The notes beneath the pieces were generated by a model, which did not search any database, was not told the DNA's origin, and worked only from the letters and a program-made list of their open reading frames with translations. From the NCBI GenBank assembly GCA_015654705.1, contig JAATGL010000124.1:1-36120 (forward strand): DNA of 36,120 bases. Reading direction: 5' to 3'. The stretch's first letter is position 1; the number at the start of each line of letters is the position of its first letter. The position numbers and the translations under genes are program-made. Positions 1 through 8,500 of the stretch are shown in pieces. The DNA is from Alphaproteobacteria bacterium. Its GTDB lineage: Bacteria; Pseudomonadota; Alphaproteobacteria; Micropepsales; Micropepsaceae.

Positions 1-1
1 C

Positions 2-619
2 CTGCCCTATCACCCCGGCTTCGGAGAAAGCGCCGACGATCCCGATATCGGTTCGGTCGCCGATTATGTGATGCATTACACCGCGCTGTTCGCGGCACTG
101 GGTTTGGAGCGGTTCGGCCTGGCCGGAGCGTCGCTCGGCGGCAGGCTGGCGACGGAGTTCGCGCTCACGCACGGCGCCATGGTCAGCCGGCTGGTGCTGG
201 CGGCACCGGCCGGCCTTCTGGCGCCGGATTGTCCACCGCCGGATTGGGCCGCGATCCCGCCGGGGGAAGTGCCGAAGCTCCTGGTCGCCGATCCGGCCGT
301 CATCGCGCACTGGTGGCCACCCGGCGCCGATGACGCGTTCATGGCCAACCGCGCCCGCGAACGGATCTCGACCGGGCGGGTGCTCGCCGATATGGAAGCG
401 GCCGACCGCAAGCTGCGCCGGCGCTTGCCGCGGCTTGCCGTGCCGACGCTTGTTCTCTGGGGCGGCAGGGATCGCATCCTGCTGCCGGGCCTGGCCCGGC
501 ACTGGGGGAATGTCATTCCCGGCGCGACCGTGGCCATGATCGACGAGGCCGGGCATCTGCTGCTCGATGAATCGCCCCGGGCGCGCAAGCTCGCGGCCGA
601 TTTCCTCGCCGGCGCATAG
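2..619 (+). CDS. alpha/beta hydrolase, 5'-truncated by the window edge
   Basis: The reading frame is open from the first bases, so the true start lies outside the window; an in-frame ATG at 68 is internal to the fold. The visible part carries the hydrolase catalytic triad: the nucleophile elbow G-A-S-L-G-G (Ser codon 131-133), an Asp after the strand ending W-G-G-R-D (codon 470-472), and a His in A-G-H-L-L (codon 554-556). This is the usual order for MhpC-type hydrolases of small esters or carbon-carbon bonds in aromatic breakdown; the substrate cannot be read from the sequence. It is probably cytosolic, as no membrane segment is visible. It converges on the MFS gene, with only 9 bases between the two stop codons, so it is not part of that operon. 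The family is secure, the specificity unknown. Confidence 0.88.
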   Translation: MPYHPGFGESADDPDIGSVADYVMHYTALFAALGLERFGLAGASLGGRLATEFALTHGAMVSRLVLAAPAGLLAPDCPPPDWAAIPPGEVPKLLVADPAVIAHWWPPGADDAFMANRARERISTGRVLADMEAADRKLRRRLPRLAVPTLVLWGGRDRILLPGLARHWGNVIPGATVAMIDEAGHLLLDESPRARKLAADFLAGA

Positions 620-628
620 AAGCAACGG

Positions 629-2002
629 CTAGGACTCTGCAGCGCGCTCCAGCGCACGGATGCGCGCGATTTCCCGCCCATAAGGGCCGATCCCCAGGGC
701 CATCGTGAGAACGGCGAGCGGCATGGCCACCGCGCCGATTCCGGCCAGCGCATAGCGCAGCCCGGATTCGTGGCCGACGATGCCGGTCGTCACCGCCGCC
801 ACTACGCTGGGACCGAATCCCTGGCCGGCCAGGGTGTAGGTCAGCAGATAGAGCGCGGTGATCTGCCCGCGCATGTCGTTGGGCGTGACGCTCTGCAAGG
901 CCGCGTTCTGGGTCGGCGCCGACATCATGGAACAGAACAGGGCAAGCGCGCTGCAGACGACCGCGAGCGATCCCGTCGGCATCAGCGCCTCCCCGACCAC
1001 GAAGGGCGTGGCCGCAATCCAGGCGATCAGGACGACGCGCAGATTGGCGTCGTGGTAGCGATGGGCAAGCCGCTCCGACAGCCAGGCCCCGGCGATGAGC
1101 CCGAGCGGCGAGGCGATCAGCGCGGCGATGCCGGTGGCGAGCCCCGCCTCCTGCGGGCTCCATCCATAGGTGCGTTGGAAGAAGGCCGGCCGCCACATCG
1201 CGGACCCGCCGCTGACCAGCCCGGCGATCGCCACACCCGCGAACATCGGCCCGAAAACCCACCCTTGCCGCAGAACCTGGCGCACGCTGGCGGTGATCGT
1301 GCGCGATTGCAGCGGCGGTCCGAGACGGCGCCGCGGCGGCTCCGGCAACGCGGCCATCGCCCAGGCGACCAGGAAGCCAGGCGCGCCGACGATGACGAAG
1401 ACGAGCTGCCAGCGCCGCACCGCGCCGATCACGGGCAGGATCAGCGGCGGCATCAGGGTCAGCGCAAGGATGACGAGAGCGCCCAGGATCAGCGACACGC
1501 CTGATCCGATGACAGTGCCCATGTTGAGTGCGGCGATCGCGCGCGGCAGCCTGGACTGCGGAAAGAGATCGGAGATCATCGAATAGACCGACGGGCCGTT
1601 CACCGATTCCCCGGCGCCGACGAACAACCGGCAGAGAAAAAGCTGATCGAATGTCCGGGCGAGGCCCGTGAACGCTGTCGCAAGGCTCCAGACGCAGATG
1701 CCGACCGTCAGGATCAGCTTGCGGGAATGCCGATCCACCAGCCGCGACAGCGGAAGCCCTATCAGCACGTGGAACAGCGCGAAGGCGAAGCCGAGGAGCA
1801 GACCGAGCTGCCCGTCCGACAGGTCCAGGTCGTGCTTGATGGGCTCGACCAGCAGCGACAGGGTGGAGAGGTCGAGCTGCGCGGAAAGCCGCGTCAGGGC
1901 GAACACCAGGATGGCGAGCCATGCCGCCCGCGATGCCGGCCAGGGCGGCATGTCGACCGAAGTAGCGGTGGAGGGCGTGAGAAGCGGATCGGCAGCCGTC
2001 AT
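629..2002 (-). CDS. MFS transporter, Spinster-like family
   Basis: A 457-residue integral membrane protein with about twelve hydrophobic segments and a basic loop between helices 2 and 3 (G-L-P-L-S-R-L-V-D-R-H-S-R-K), a variant of MFS motif A. The stretch R-L-F-V-G-A-G-E-S in helix 4 followed by S-M-I-S-D-L-F-P is typical of Spinster-like carriers. I chose the ATG at 2002 because GGGAG lies eight bases upstream; a longer frame runs to 2326 but overlaps the preceding gene and adds arginine-rich residues unlike a membrane protein. It is the last gene of a four-gene minus-strand operon, 23 bases after the glutathione transferase gene. By context it may import the aromatic substrate or export a product; that role is inference. 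Proton-coupled transport is usual for the family. Confidence 0.9.
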   Translation of the reverse strand: MTAADPLLTPSTATSVDMPPWPASRAAWLAILVFALTRLSAQLDLSTLSLLVEPIKHDLDLSDGQLGLLLGFAFALFHVLIGLPLSRLVDRHSRKLILTVGICVWSLATAFTGLARTFDQLFLCRLFVGAGESVNGPSVYSMISDLFPQSRLPRAIAALNMGTVIGSGVSLILGALVILALTLMPPLILPVIGAVRRWQLVFVIVGAPGFLVAWAMAALPEPPRRRLGPPLQSRTITASVRQVLRQGWVFGPMFAGVAIAGLVSGGSAMWRPAFFQRTYGWSPQEAGLATGIAALIASPLGLIAGAWLSERLAHRYHDANLRVVLIAWIAATPFVVGEALMPTGSLAVVCSALALFCSMMSAPTQNAALQSVTPNDMRGQITALYLLTYTLAGQGFGPSVVAAVTTGIVGHESGLRYALAGIGAVAMPLAVLTMALGIGPYGREIARIRALERAAES

Positions 2003-2025
2003 GTCTGCGGCTCCCGATGGACCAT

Positions 2026-2757
2026 TCAGGCGGCCAAGGTCCGGTTCGGCATGGCGAGGGCCGCGGCGACGCCCGGCCGGGCTCTCATGCGCTCCAGCCA
2101 GGCCATGGCGCTGGGCGTGCGTTTGGCGTTCATCAGTTCGGGAAACCCGGGCGGCACCCCAAACGCCATCGCGAACATGGCGATGTCGGCAAGGGTAAAC
2201 ATGTCGGCGACCAGCCAGTCGTGCTCCTGCAATGCCGCGTCCAGGCGGTCCACCGCCTCGCCGAGTTGGCGGCGCCAGGTCCGGATTTCGCGTTCGGTGA
2301 ATCCGCCGCGGGCCGCCAGCGCCCATTTGTCCCTCTTTTCCTGCAGCGGAATCCGCTCCAGCCGCTTTTCGAACTCGCCGGGCGGCAGCGCATCGGCGAA
2401 CGCCGGCATCACCCGATGCCAGGCAAGATGGCTCAGCGACGGGCGGAACACCTCGTCGACGAACTTGGTCCAGATCCGCATCTGGGCCTCATCGTAGGGA
2501 TCGGCCGGCCGCAGCTTCGGGCGCTCGAAAACGGTATCGATGTATTCGTTGATGACGGTCGACTCGGTCAGCACACGTCCGTCATGGACCAGGACGGGCA
2601 CCTGGCCGGCGGGATTGATCTTGAGGAATTCGGGATCGTGCTGCTCGAAGCGCCTCAAATCCACATAGTGGCTGACGAAGGGAACGCCCTTCTCGTGAAC
2701 GGCCTGCAGCACCTTCAGGCTGTTGGACCCCGGCTCTGCGTGATAGAGCTCGATCAT
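2026..2757 (-). CDS. LigF-like glutathione transferase (probable beta-etherase class)
   Basis: A 243-residue protein with a thioredoxin-like GST N-domain (residues 1-80) and an alpha-helical C-domain. The N-terminal P-G-S-N-S-L-K motif (residues 9-15), F-E-Q-H near 37-40, the cis-proline loop N-P-A-G-Q-V-P (48-54), T-E-S-T-V-I (64-69) and R-P-A-D-P followed by W-T-K-F-V-D-E match what I remember of Sphingobium LigF, the glutathione-dependent enzyme that cleaves beta-aryl ether bonds of lignin dimers once C-alpha is oxidised. Later segments such as E-H-D-W-L-V and the S/T-L-A-D tract also fit. The ATG at 2757 has AGGA eight bases upstream. The gene starts 14 bases after the LigD-like dehydrogenase gene, which would make the ketone substrate. 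LigF-class homology is strong by eye; the actual substrate is inference. Confidence 0.85.
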   Translation of the reverse strand: MIELYHAEPGSNSLKVLQAVHEKGVPFVSHYVDLRRFEQHDPEFLKINPAGQVPVLVHDGRVLTESTVINEYIDTVFERPKLRPADPYDEAQMRIWTKFVDEVFRPSLSHLAWHRVMPAFADALPPGEFEKRLERIPLQEKRDKWALAARGGFTEREIRTWRRQLGEAVDRLDAALQEHDWLVADMFTLADIAMFAMAFGVPPGFPELMNAKRTPSAMAWLERMRARPGVAAALAMPNRTLAA

Positions 2758-2771
2758 CGGAAAATCCTGAT

Positions 2772-3647
2772 CTATTCGGGCCTGGGCGGGCGGCGGCGGC
2801 CCATCGCCTTCAGTAGCTCCGGATCGACCGGCGGATAGGCGGCCAGGATTTCCGCGAACCGGGTTTCCGCCCAGCCGCGAAACTCGCCATGGGTGACGAC
2901 ATAGAGTCGATCGGCGCGAATGGCGTCCACCGTCATGCGGCCCAGATCGTATGGATCGGCCCAGTCCGGCGCATCCTCGCGCTTTGCGAGTTTGGCCTCC
3001 ACCGCGCCAAGGCCGCTGCCCTCGCGATAGCGGGCGGGCCGATAGCGGCCGGCTTCGCGGATGTTGGTCTTGAACGGTCCGGGCAGAAGGACGCTGACAC
3101 CGATGCGGTGCTCGGCCAGCTCCTCGCGGATGCTCTCGCTCATGGCGAGGAGCGCTGCCTTGGCGGTCGCATAGACCGCCGACCCGCGCGGCGGCGGCGT
3201 GATTGCGGAAAGCGACGCCGTGTTCACCAGATGGCCGCCCTCTCCCTGCGCGATCATGCGCGGCAGAAAGGTGCAGAGGCCGTTCACCGCGCCGCCGAGA
3301 TTCACCTCCAGGCCCCAGTCCCAATCGGCGAAGGTCGTGTCCGCCACCGAGCCGGTCACCCCCACGCCCGCATTGTTGACAAGCACATGGACGCCGCCGA
3401 AACGCGCCCAGGCTTCGTCCGCCGCCCGGGCAAACCCCGCCCGGTCGGTGACGTCGAGTTCCACTGCAGCCACCTGCCGGCTTTTCTGCAGGCTCTCGAA
3501 CAGTTCCATGGCCGATGCGATGTGGTCGGGACGGAGATCGGCGATCATCACCTGCATCCCCGCCTCCACCAGCGCGCGCGCGATGCCGAGGCCGATGCCG
3601 CTGGCCCCTCCGGTGATGAACGCCGTGCGTCCTTCGAGCTGTTCCAT
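2772..3647 (-). CDS. short-chain dehydrogenase/reductase, LigD/LigL-like C-alpha dehydrogenase
   Basis: A 291-residue classical SDR. The nucleotide-binding motif T-G-G-A-S-G-I-G lies at residues 12-19, N-N-A-G at 91-94, the catalytic Ser at 145 and Y-A-T-A-K (Tyr159, Lys163). The acidic residue after the second strand (A-D-L-R, Asp37) suggests NAD preference. The middle (F-D/A-D-W-D-W, V-N-L-G-G-A-V-N-G, F-L-P-R-M-I-A) and the extended C-terminus with Y-V-V-T-H resemble LigD, LigL and LigO, which oxidise the C-alpha alcohol of lignin model ethers, and related large-loop SDRs. The start is the ATG at 3647, one base after the stop of the dioxygenase gene; the upstream extension only reads through that gene. 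No strong ribosome-binding site is visible, which suggests translational coupling. SDR membership is certain, the LigD-like role is probable. Confidence 0.87.
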   Translation of the reverse strand: MEQLEGRTAFITGGASGIGLGIARALVEAGMQVMIADLRPDHIASAMELFESLQKSRQVAAVELDVTDRAGFARAADEAWARFGGVHVLVNNAGVGVTGSVADTTFADWDWGLEVNLGGAVNGLCTFLPRMIAQGEGGHLVNTASLSAITPPPRGSAVYATAKAALLAMSESIREELAEHRIGVSVLLPGPFKTNIREAGRYRPARYREGSGLGAVEAKLAKREDAPDWADPYDLGRMTVDAIRADRLYVVTHGEFRGWAETRFAEILAAYPPVDPELLKAMGRRRPPRPE

Positions 3648-3648
3648 G

Positions 3649-4533
3649 TCAGGCCGCCGCCTGGTCGGCGGACCGTTCCGGCCCGTGTTCCATGATGGTG
3701 GTCCGGCGCACGTCGCGCTTGTAGGCGTCGGTCTCAAGCGGCGTGGCGCGGTGCAGCGTGCAGCGGTTGTCCCAGATCACCAGATCGCCCTGCCGCCATT
3801 TGTGGATGTAGATGAACTTGTCCCGGGTGGCGAAGGCATAGAGTTCGTCCAGCAGGGCCAGCGCCGCGTCTTCGGGCCAGCCGACAATGCCGGTGGCGTG
3901 GCCGCCGATATAGAGGGATTTGCGGCCATAGGGCATGGTGCGGACCAGATTGTGGGCGACCGCCGGCATGGTGGCGCGCTGCGCTTCGGTCACGCCGGTG
4001 AGGCCCGTCCGCTCGCGCCCGCGCCAGAAATCGTGGATGGCGACGAGGTCGTCGATCCGCGCCTTCATCGCCTGCGGGAGTTCGTCATAGACCGCCCTTG
4101 TGTCGATGAAATGGGTGTCGCCGCCCACGGGCGGAACAAGATGGCCGAGCAGCAGCGACCATTTGGTCGGCAGGCTGTTGAACGAACTATCGGTATGGAA
4201 CCGCTCCGCGCCCTTGGCCAGGCGGCGGCGCTCCGAATTGTAGGGAATGATCTCTCCGTTTTCGTCGAGATTGGAGGCGTCGAACAGTTCCGGCCGCATC
4301 CGCCGCCTGAGCGGCACCGGACGGCCCAGATGCGGCGGCAATTCGAGCGATCCGAAGGCGCGGCTGAACCGGATGTGGTCATCGTCCGACGCGCCGGCGT
4401 CGCGCACCACGACCACGGCGTAGCGATCCATCGCGTTGTTGACGGTCTCGATCAGCGCGGGCGACGGCGGCACGGAGAGGTCGGCGCCCACGAGTTCGGC
4501 GGCGAATATCGGATGAAGCGGGTTGACGCTCAT
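3649..4533 (-). CDS. TfdA/TauD-type Fe(II)/2-oxoglutarate dioxygenase
   Basis: A 294-residue enzyme with the facial triad of the TauD family: His113 and Asp115 in F-H-T-D-S-S-F, and distal His261 in L-H-R-A-T-P; arginines near 272-276 are placed to bind 2-oxoglutarate. The opening N-P-L-H-P-I-F-A-A and later stretches (E-A-Q-R, the I-G-G-H-A tract, L-V-I-W-D-N-R-C) resemble TfdA, the dioxygenase that opens the aryl ether of 2,4-D by hydroxylating the aryloxyacetate side chain. The start is the ATG at 4533, preceded by GGGAGA; an in-frame ATG 39 bases further up has no such site. It is the first gene of the four-gene operon, so the promoter should lie in 4534-4770. TauD-like activity on other acids (sulfonates, carnitine-like substrates) remains possible. 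Confidence 0.9.
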   Translation of the reverse strand: MSVNPLHPIFAAELVGADLSVPPSPALIETVNNAMDRYAVVVVRDAGASDDDHIRFSRAFGSLELPPHLGRPVPLRRRMRPELFDASNLDENGEIIPYNSERRRLAKGAERFHTDSSFNSLPTKWSLLLGHLVPPVGGDTHFIDTRAVYDELPQAMKARIDDLVAIHDFWRGRERTGLTGVTEAQRATMPAVAHNLVRTMPYGRKSLYIGGHATGIVGWPEDAALALLDELYAFATRDKFIYIHKWRQGDLVIWDNRCTLHRATPLETDAYKRDVRRTTIMEHGPERSADQAAA

Positions 4534-4590
4534 GGGCCGTTGTCTCCCTGGCTCCCGACGCATCTTCGGCATCTGTGGAGATCAAATCAT

Positions 4591-4605
4591 GTTGCAGGCG
4601 GCAAC
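4591..4605. promoter_or_regulatory. inverted repeat GTTGC-N5-GCAAC upstream of the dioxygenase operon
   Basis: A perfect 5+5 inverted repeat with a 5-base spacer lies about 60 bases upstream of the dioxygenase start codon. Flanking AT bases extend the symmetry imperfectly. Its position fits an operator for a dimeric regulator of the operon, but no regulator gene is present nearby and a repeat this short can arise by chance. Confidence 0.3.
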
Positions 4606-4641
4606 CATTGTAAATACAGCCCATACCCGGCCTTTATGATC

Positions 4642-4653
4642 TCCTCCGGAGGA
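4642..4653. promoter_or_regulatory. 12-bp perfect palindrome TCCTCCGGAGGA
   Basis: A perfect 12-base palindrome about 110 bases upstream of the dioxygenase ATG. It may be an operator half of a larger site or a chance palindrome in GC-rich DNA. It contains Shine-Dalgarno-like GGAGG on both strands, but no gene starts at a suitable distance on either. Confidence 0.2.
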
Positions 4654-4770
4654 CCCGCAAGCGCGCATCATCCCTAGCCACCGAATGACCTTCATCCCAG
4701 GAAATGTTCATGGCCCGATATTTTGCAATCCAGTCAAACATGACTTCAGGGCTGACGCGCACAAGGTCAA

Positions 4771-4808
4771 GGAAGAAATCTGCCGCGCCATGGGAGAATG
4801 GCGCGGCA
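4771..4808 (-). terminator. rho-independent terminator of the giant repeat gene
   Basis: On the minus strand, about 70 bases after the giant gene's stop, an 11-base perfect stem (TGCCGCGCCAT paired with ATGGCGCGGCA, 4781-4791 and 4798-4808) with a 6-base loop is followed by GATTTCTTCC. The stem is long and GC-rich and the tail T-rich, as expected for intrinsic termination. It insulates the giant gene from the dioxygenase operon. Confidence 0.75.
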
Positions 4809-4879
4809 AATCTCGGCCGGACATAGCACCGCGGCGGCGAAGCGCGAATTCCTTTATTTCTCGCGCTCGCCGCGGATGC

Positions 4880-5530
4880 TCAGAGCACGAAATCGCCCGC
4901 CACCAGCGCGGTCGAACTGTGGACCAGGATCGCGAAATCGGCCGTGCCGTCGCCGTTGACGTCGCCGACCACCTGATACAGCCCGCCGCCCATGTCGATC
5001 ACCGCGAGCTGGTCGGCATGATGGGTAAGGTGATCCACGAAGGTGAAATCGGCAATCGCGCTGACGTCGATCTTGTCGCCTTCCGCGTGGCTGAAGTCCG
5101 TGATCGTGTCGCTCTGGGTCCGGGTGGAGTCCGATGTCGACTGATAGACGAAGGTGTCCGCTCCGGCTCCGCCCGTGAGGATGTCGGCCTTGCCGCCGCC
5201 GATCAGGGTATCGTCTCCGCCCCCGCCGTTGATCGTGTTGACGCCGTCGCTGCCGGTGATCACGTCGTGCAGGCTGGAGCCGGTCGCGTTTTCGATGGCG
5301 GACAGGCTGTCGGTCCACGCGCCGGTGGTCGCCACGCCGGTGCCCAGATTGATCGTCACGCCGGCCGCCGCGGCGCTGTAGGACACCGTGTCGTTGCCGG
5401 CCCCGCCGTTCAGGGTGTGGTTCCCGACGCCGACGGCAAACGTGTCGTCGCCGCCGAAGCCGTTCAGCACCTGCGTGCCGTCCCTGCCCTGAAAGGTATC
5501 GGCGCCGGCCGTGCCGTTCACCGTGATCAC
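4880..5530 (-). other. RTX nonapeptide block and C-terminal secretion region of the giant protein
   Basis: This encodes residues 3863-4078. It starts at V-I-T-V-N-G-T-A-G-A-D, then has G-G-x-G-x-D repeats such as L-N-G-F-G-G-D-D-T, L-N-G-G-A-G-N-D-T, I-N-G-G-G-G-D-D-T and L-T-G-G-A-G-A-D-T, which in RTX proteins bind calcium in a parallel beta-roll. The segment D-T-I-T-D-F-S..E-G-D-K-I-D-V-S resembles the serralysin C-terminal domain, and D-V-N-G-D-G-T-A-D is a typical late element before the secretion terminus. Confidence 0.88.
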
Positions 5531-8500
5531 GTCATTGGCGGCAAGCTGCACCGATCCCAGCGCGTTGTATCCGTCGAGCGTGAAGGTGACGGCATTGTCG
5601 GTCGCATCGATCTTGTCGACGCCGCTTATGGCCAGTTGCTGGAGCTGAGCCGTCGTGAGATGCGCGAGGTTCGCGCCGGTATCGGCCAGCGTGACCGTGT
5701 CGGCCTGGGTCAATTGCGTCGTGCCGAGATTCATATATTGCGCGGTCGACAACGATAGCGCGTTGTCGCTGGCATCGATGAAATCCACGCCATGCGCCGA
5801 TAGCCGCGCGAACTGCGCCACGGACAGCGAGCCGATGTTGGCGCCCGTGTCGAGCAAGGTGACGGTGTTGTCCGCCTGGAAGCTCGCGGAGGTCGCGATG
5901 ACGCCGGCGACCTGGGCCTTGCCCAAATTCAACACCCCGTTCAACGCGTCGATGCTGTCGACACCCTGTGCGACATAGGCCGCCAGCCGGCTGCCGGTCA
6001 GCGCTTCGATATTGGCTTCGGTATCGGCCAGCGTGATCGTGTCCGCGGCGGTCAGCGCGACGTTCGCGGTCTGGAACGCGCCGAGCTGCGCCAGGGTGAA
6101 GGTTATCGCGTTGTCGGTCGCGTCGATGGCGTCCACGTGATTCGTCCCCAGAGCCGCGATCTGCGATGTGTTCAGCGCGGCAAGGTCGGCGCCCGTGTCG
6201 GTCAGCGTAATGGTATCGGCCGCGGTCAGCGCGACGGAGCTGCCGGTGATCGCGCCATATTGGGCGGCCGTGATCGTCAGCGCGTTGTCGCTGGCGTCGA
6301 GGACGACATGACCCGCCCCGTTGCTTCCGAGCCCGGTCAGATCGGCGACCGACATGCCCGCGATCGCGGAACCCGTGTCCGCGATCGTGACCGTGTCGCT
6401 GGCGCCGAACGCGACCGTCCCGGAGCCCGTCTGGTGCAGCACGGCCGAGGCCTGCGCGGCGGTGAGCGACAGCGCATCGTCCGTCGCGTCGATAAGCGTG
6501 ATGCCGGTGCCGGTCAGCGCCGCGAGTTGCGCCGCCGTGAGCGTGGCGATATTGGCGCCCGTGTCGACGAGGGAGACCGTTCCGCCCACGATGGGGAACG
6601 CGCCGAGCGCGGCATAGTCGGCGACACTGAGCTGCAGCGTGCCGGAAGTGATCTGAATGATGTCCACCCCCTTGGATGCCAAGAGGCCGAGCTCGGTGGC
6701 GGAGAGGTTCTGGAGATTGGCGGCGGTGTCGGCCAGCGTGACCGCGTCGCTATCCATGAACGAGGCCGTCGAGTCGAGCACGGCTGCGGCCTGGCTTTCG
6801 CTGAAGACCAGGATGCTGCCGCTGTTGGTGTGGAACACGTCCACGCCCTGAGCGATGTAGGCGGTGATCTGGGCCGCCGTGAGCGCCTGCAGGTGCGTCG
6901 CGGAATCGGCGAACGTGACCGTATCCGCCGCGGTCAGCGCGACGGACGCCGTCGCCAGCGCGTCGAGCTGGGCCTGGCTGAACGACACGGCATTGTTCGT
7001 CGCGTGGATCGCGTCGATGCCGTTGGCGCCGAGCGCCGCCAGAGCGGTCGTCGAGAGACCGCGCAGCGCGGCACCCGTATCGGCAAGCGTGACGGTGTCA
7101 CCGGCATCGAGCGTGACGCCTGCCGCGACGGCGGCATTGTAGAAGGCCAGATTGATCGTGATCGTGCCGGTGCCGAGGAGATCGACCGTGTGCGCGCCCA
7201 GCGCGCCGAGCGCCGTGAGATCGTCAGCCGTCAGCGTCGAGATGTTGGCGCCGGTGTCGTTGACGTAGAACGTGTCGCCGGTGGTGAGCGAGACATGGCC
7301 GCCGCCGGTCTGATGGATCAGCGCCTCGGTCTGCGCGACGCTGAACGAGAAGTTGCCGTTGGTCGATTCCAGCACGTCGACGCCGTTGGACGACAGTGCC
7401 TGGATCTCGGCCACGCTCAAGGAGGTGAGGCTGCCGTTATCGTCCTGAATCGTGACGGTATCGGCCTGGGTAAGCATGACGGTGCCGAGCGCGCCGTATT
7501 GCGCCAGGTTGAGTGTCAGCGTGTCGTCGCTGGCGTCGATCGAATCGATGCCGGCGGCGGCCAGCACGCCGATCTGCGCCGAGCCGAGCTGGGCGATGGC
7601 GGCGCCCGTGTCGACCAGGGTCACGGTGTCGCCGGCGGCGAAATGGGTAGCGGTGGCCAGAAGCGCGCCGACCTGCGCGGTCGTCATGTTCAGGATGCCG
7701 CCGGAGGCGTGGATGACGTCCACTTGCTTGGACGCCATGGAGGCAAGCTGCCCGTTGGTCAGCGCTTCGATGCTGGCTTCGGTGTCGGTGATCGTCACCG
7801 TGTCGGCGCCGGTGAAGCTCATCGCGCCCATCGCGGTGAACTGCGCGACCGAGAAGGTGAGCGCGTCGTCCGTCGCGTTGACGGCGGTGAAGCCGTCGGA
7901 CGCCGCGGCCGCGATCTGCGTGGTCGTCATCGCCGCGATGGCCGCGCCCGTGTCGGTGATGATCGGATTCGCCGTTGAGGCGTTGTCGGTCGAGAAGGTG
8001 AGGCCGGCCGTCGTGATCGCGCTGGTCTGCGCGACGGAGAAATCGAGTTCGCTGCCCGCGCCGGACGTCGCAATCTCGAGCTGGGCAAGGCCTTCGGTGT
8101 GGAAGGTGGCGATCTGCGTGGGTGTCAGCGACTCGATGTTGGCGACCGTGTCATAGAGGCGCACGAGACCGACGGCGGTATCGATGGTGATATTGGACGC
8201 CAGCGCGCTCCATTGCGCCATGTTCCATTCGAACGTGGAGGTGCCGTGGATGTGGCTGATATGGTTCGACCCGAGACCGGCGATGACGGTGGTGGACAGG
8301 TCGACAAGGCCCGGGTTGTCGGCATCTGCCAGCGTGTTGAGATCGCCGGCCGACAGCTGCACGCTGCCCAGCGCTTCGTACTGTGCGATGTTGAGGGTCA
8401 CCGCATTGTCCGTCGCGTCGATCTTGTCGACACCCGCAGCGGCCAGTTCGCCGATCTGGACGGCGGAAAGCGCCTGGATGTTGGCACTCGTGTCCACCAG

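Larger units (their letters stand above)
4534..4879. other. intergenic region between the giant repeat gene and the dioxygenase operon
   Basis: These 346 bases separate two minus-strand genes and hold no convincing coding frame. The left boundary is the first base before the dioxygenase ATG; the right is the stop of the giant gene. The part near 4880 contains a strong hairpin with a T-rich tail on the minus strand, read as the terminator of the giant gene. The part near 4534 should hold the promoter of the dioxygenase operon and contains two inverted repeats, listed separately. I could not pick a convincing -35/-10 pair. Confidence 0.6.

Noticed and set aside
2003-2326. Long N-terminal extension of the MFS transporter
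   Set aside because: It would overlap the glutathione transferase gene almost entirely and adds arginine- and glycine-rich residues; the ATG at 2002 has a good ribosome-binding site.
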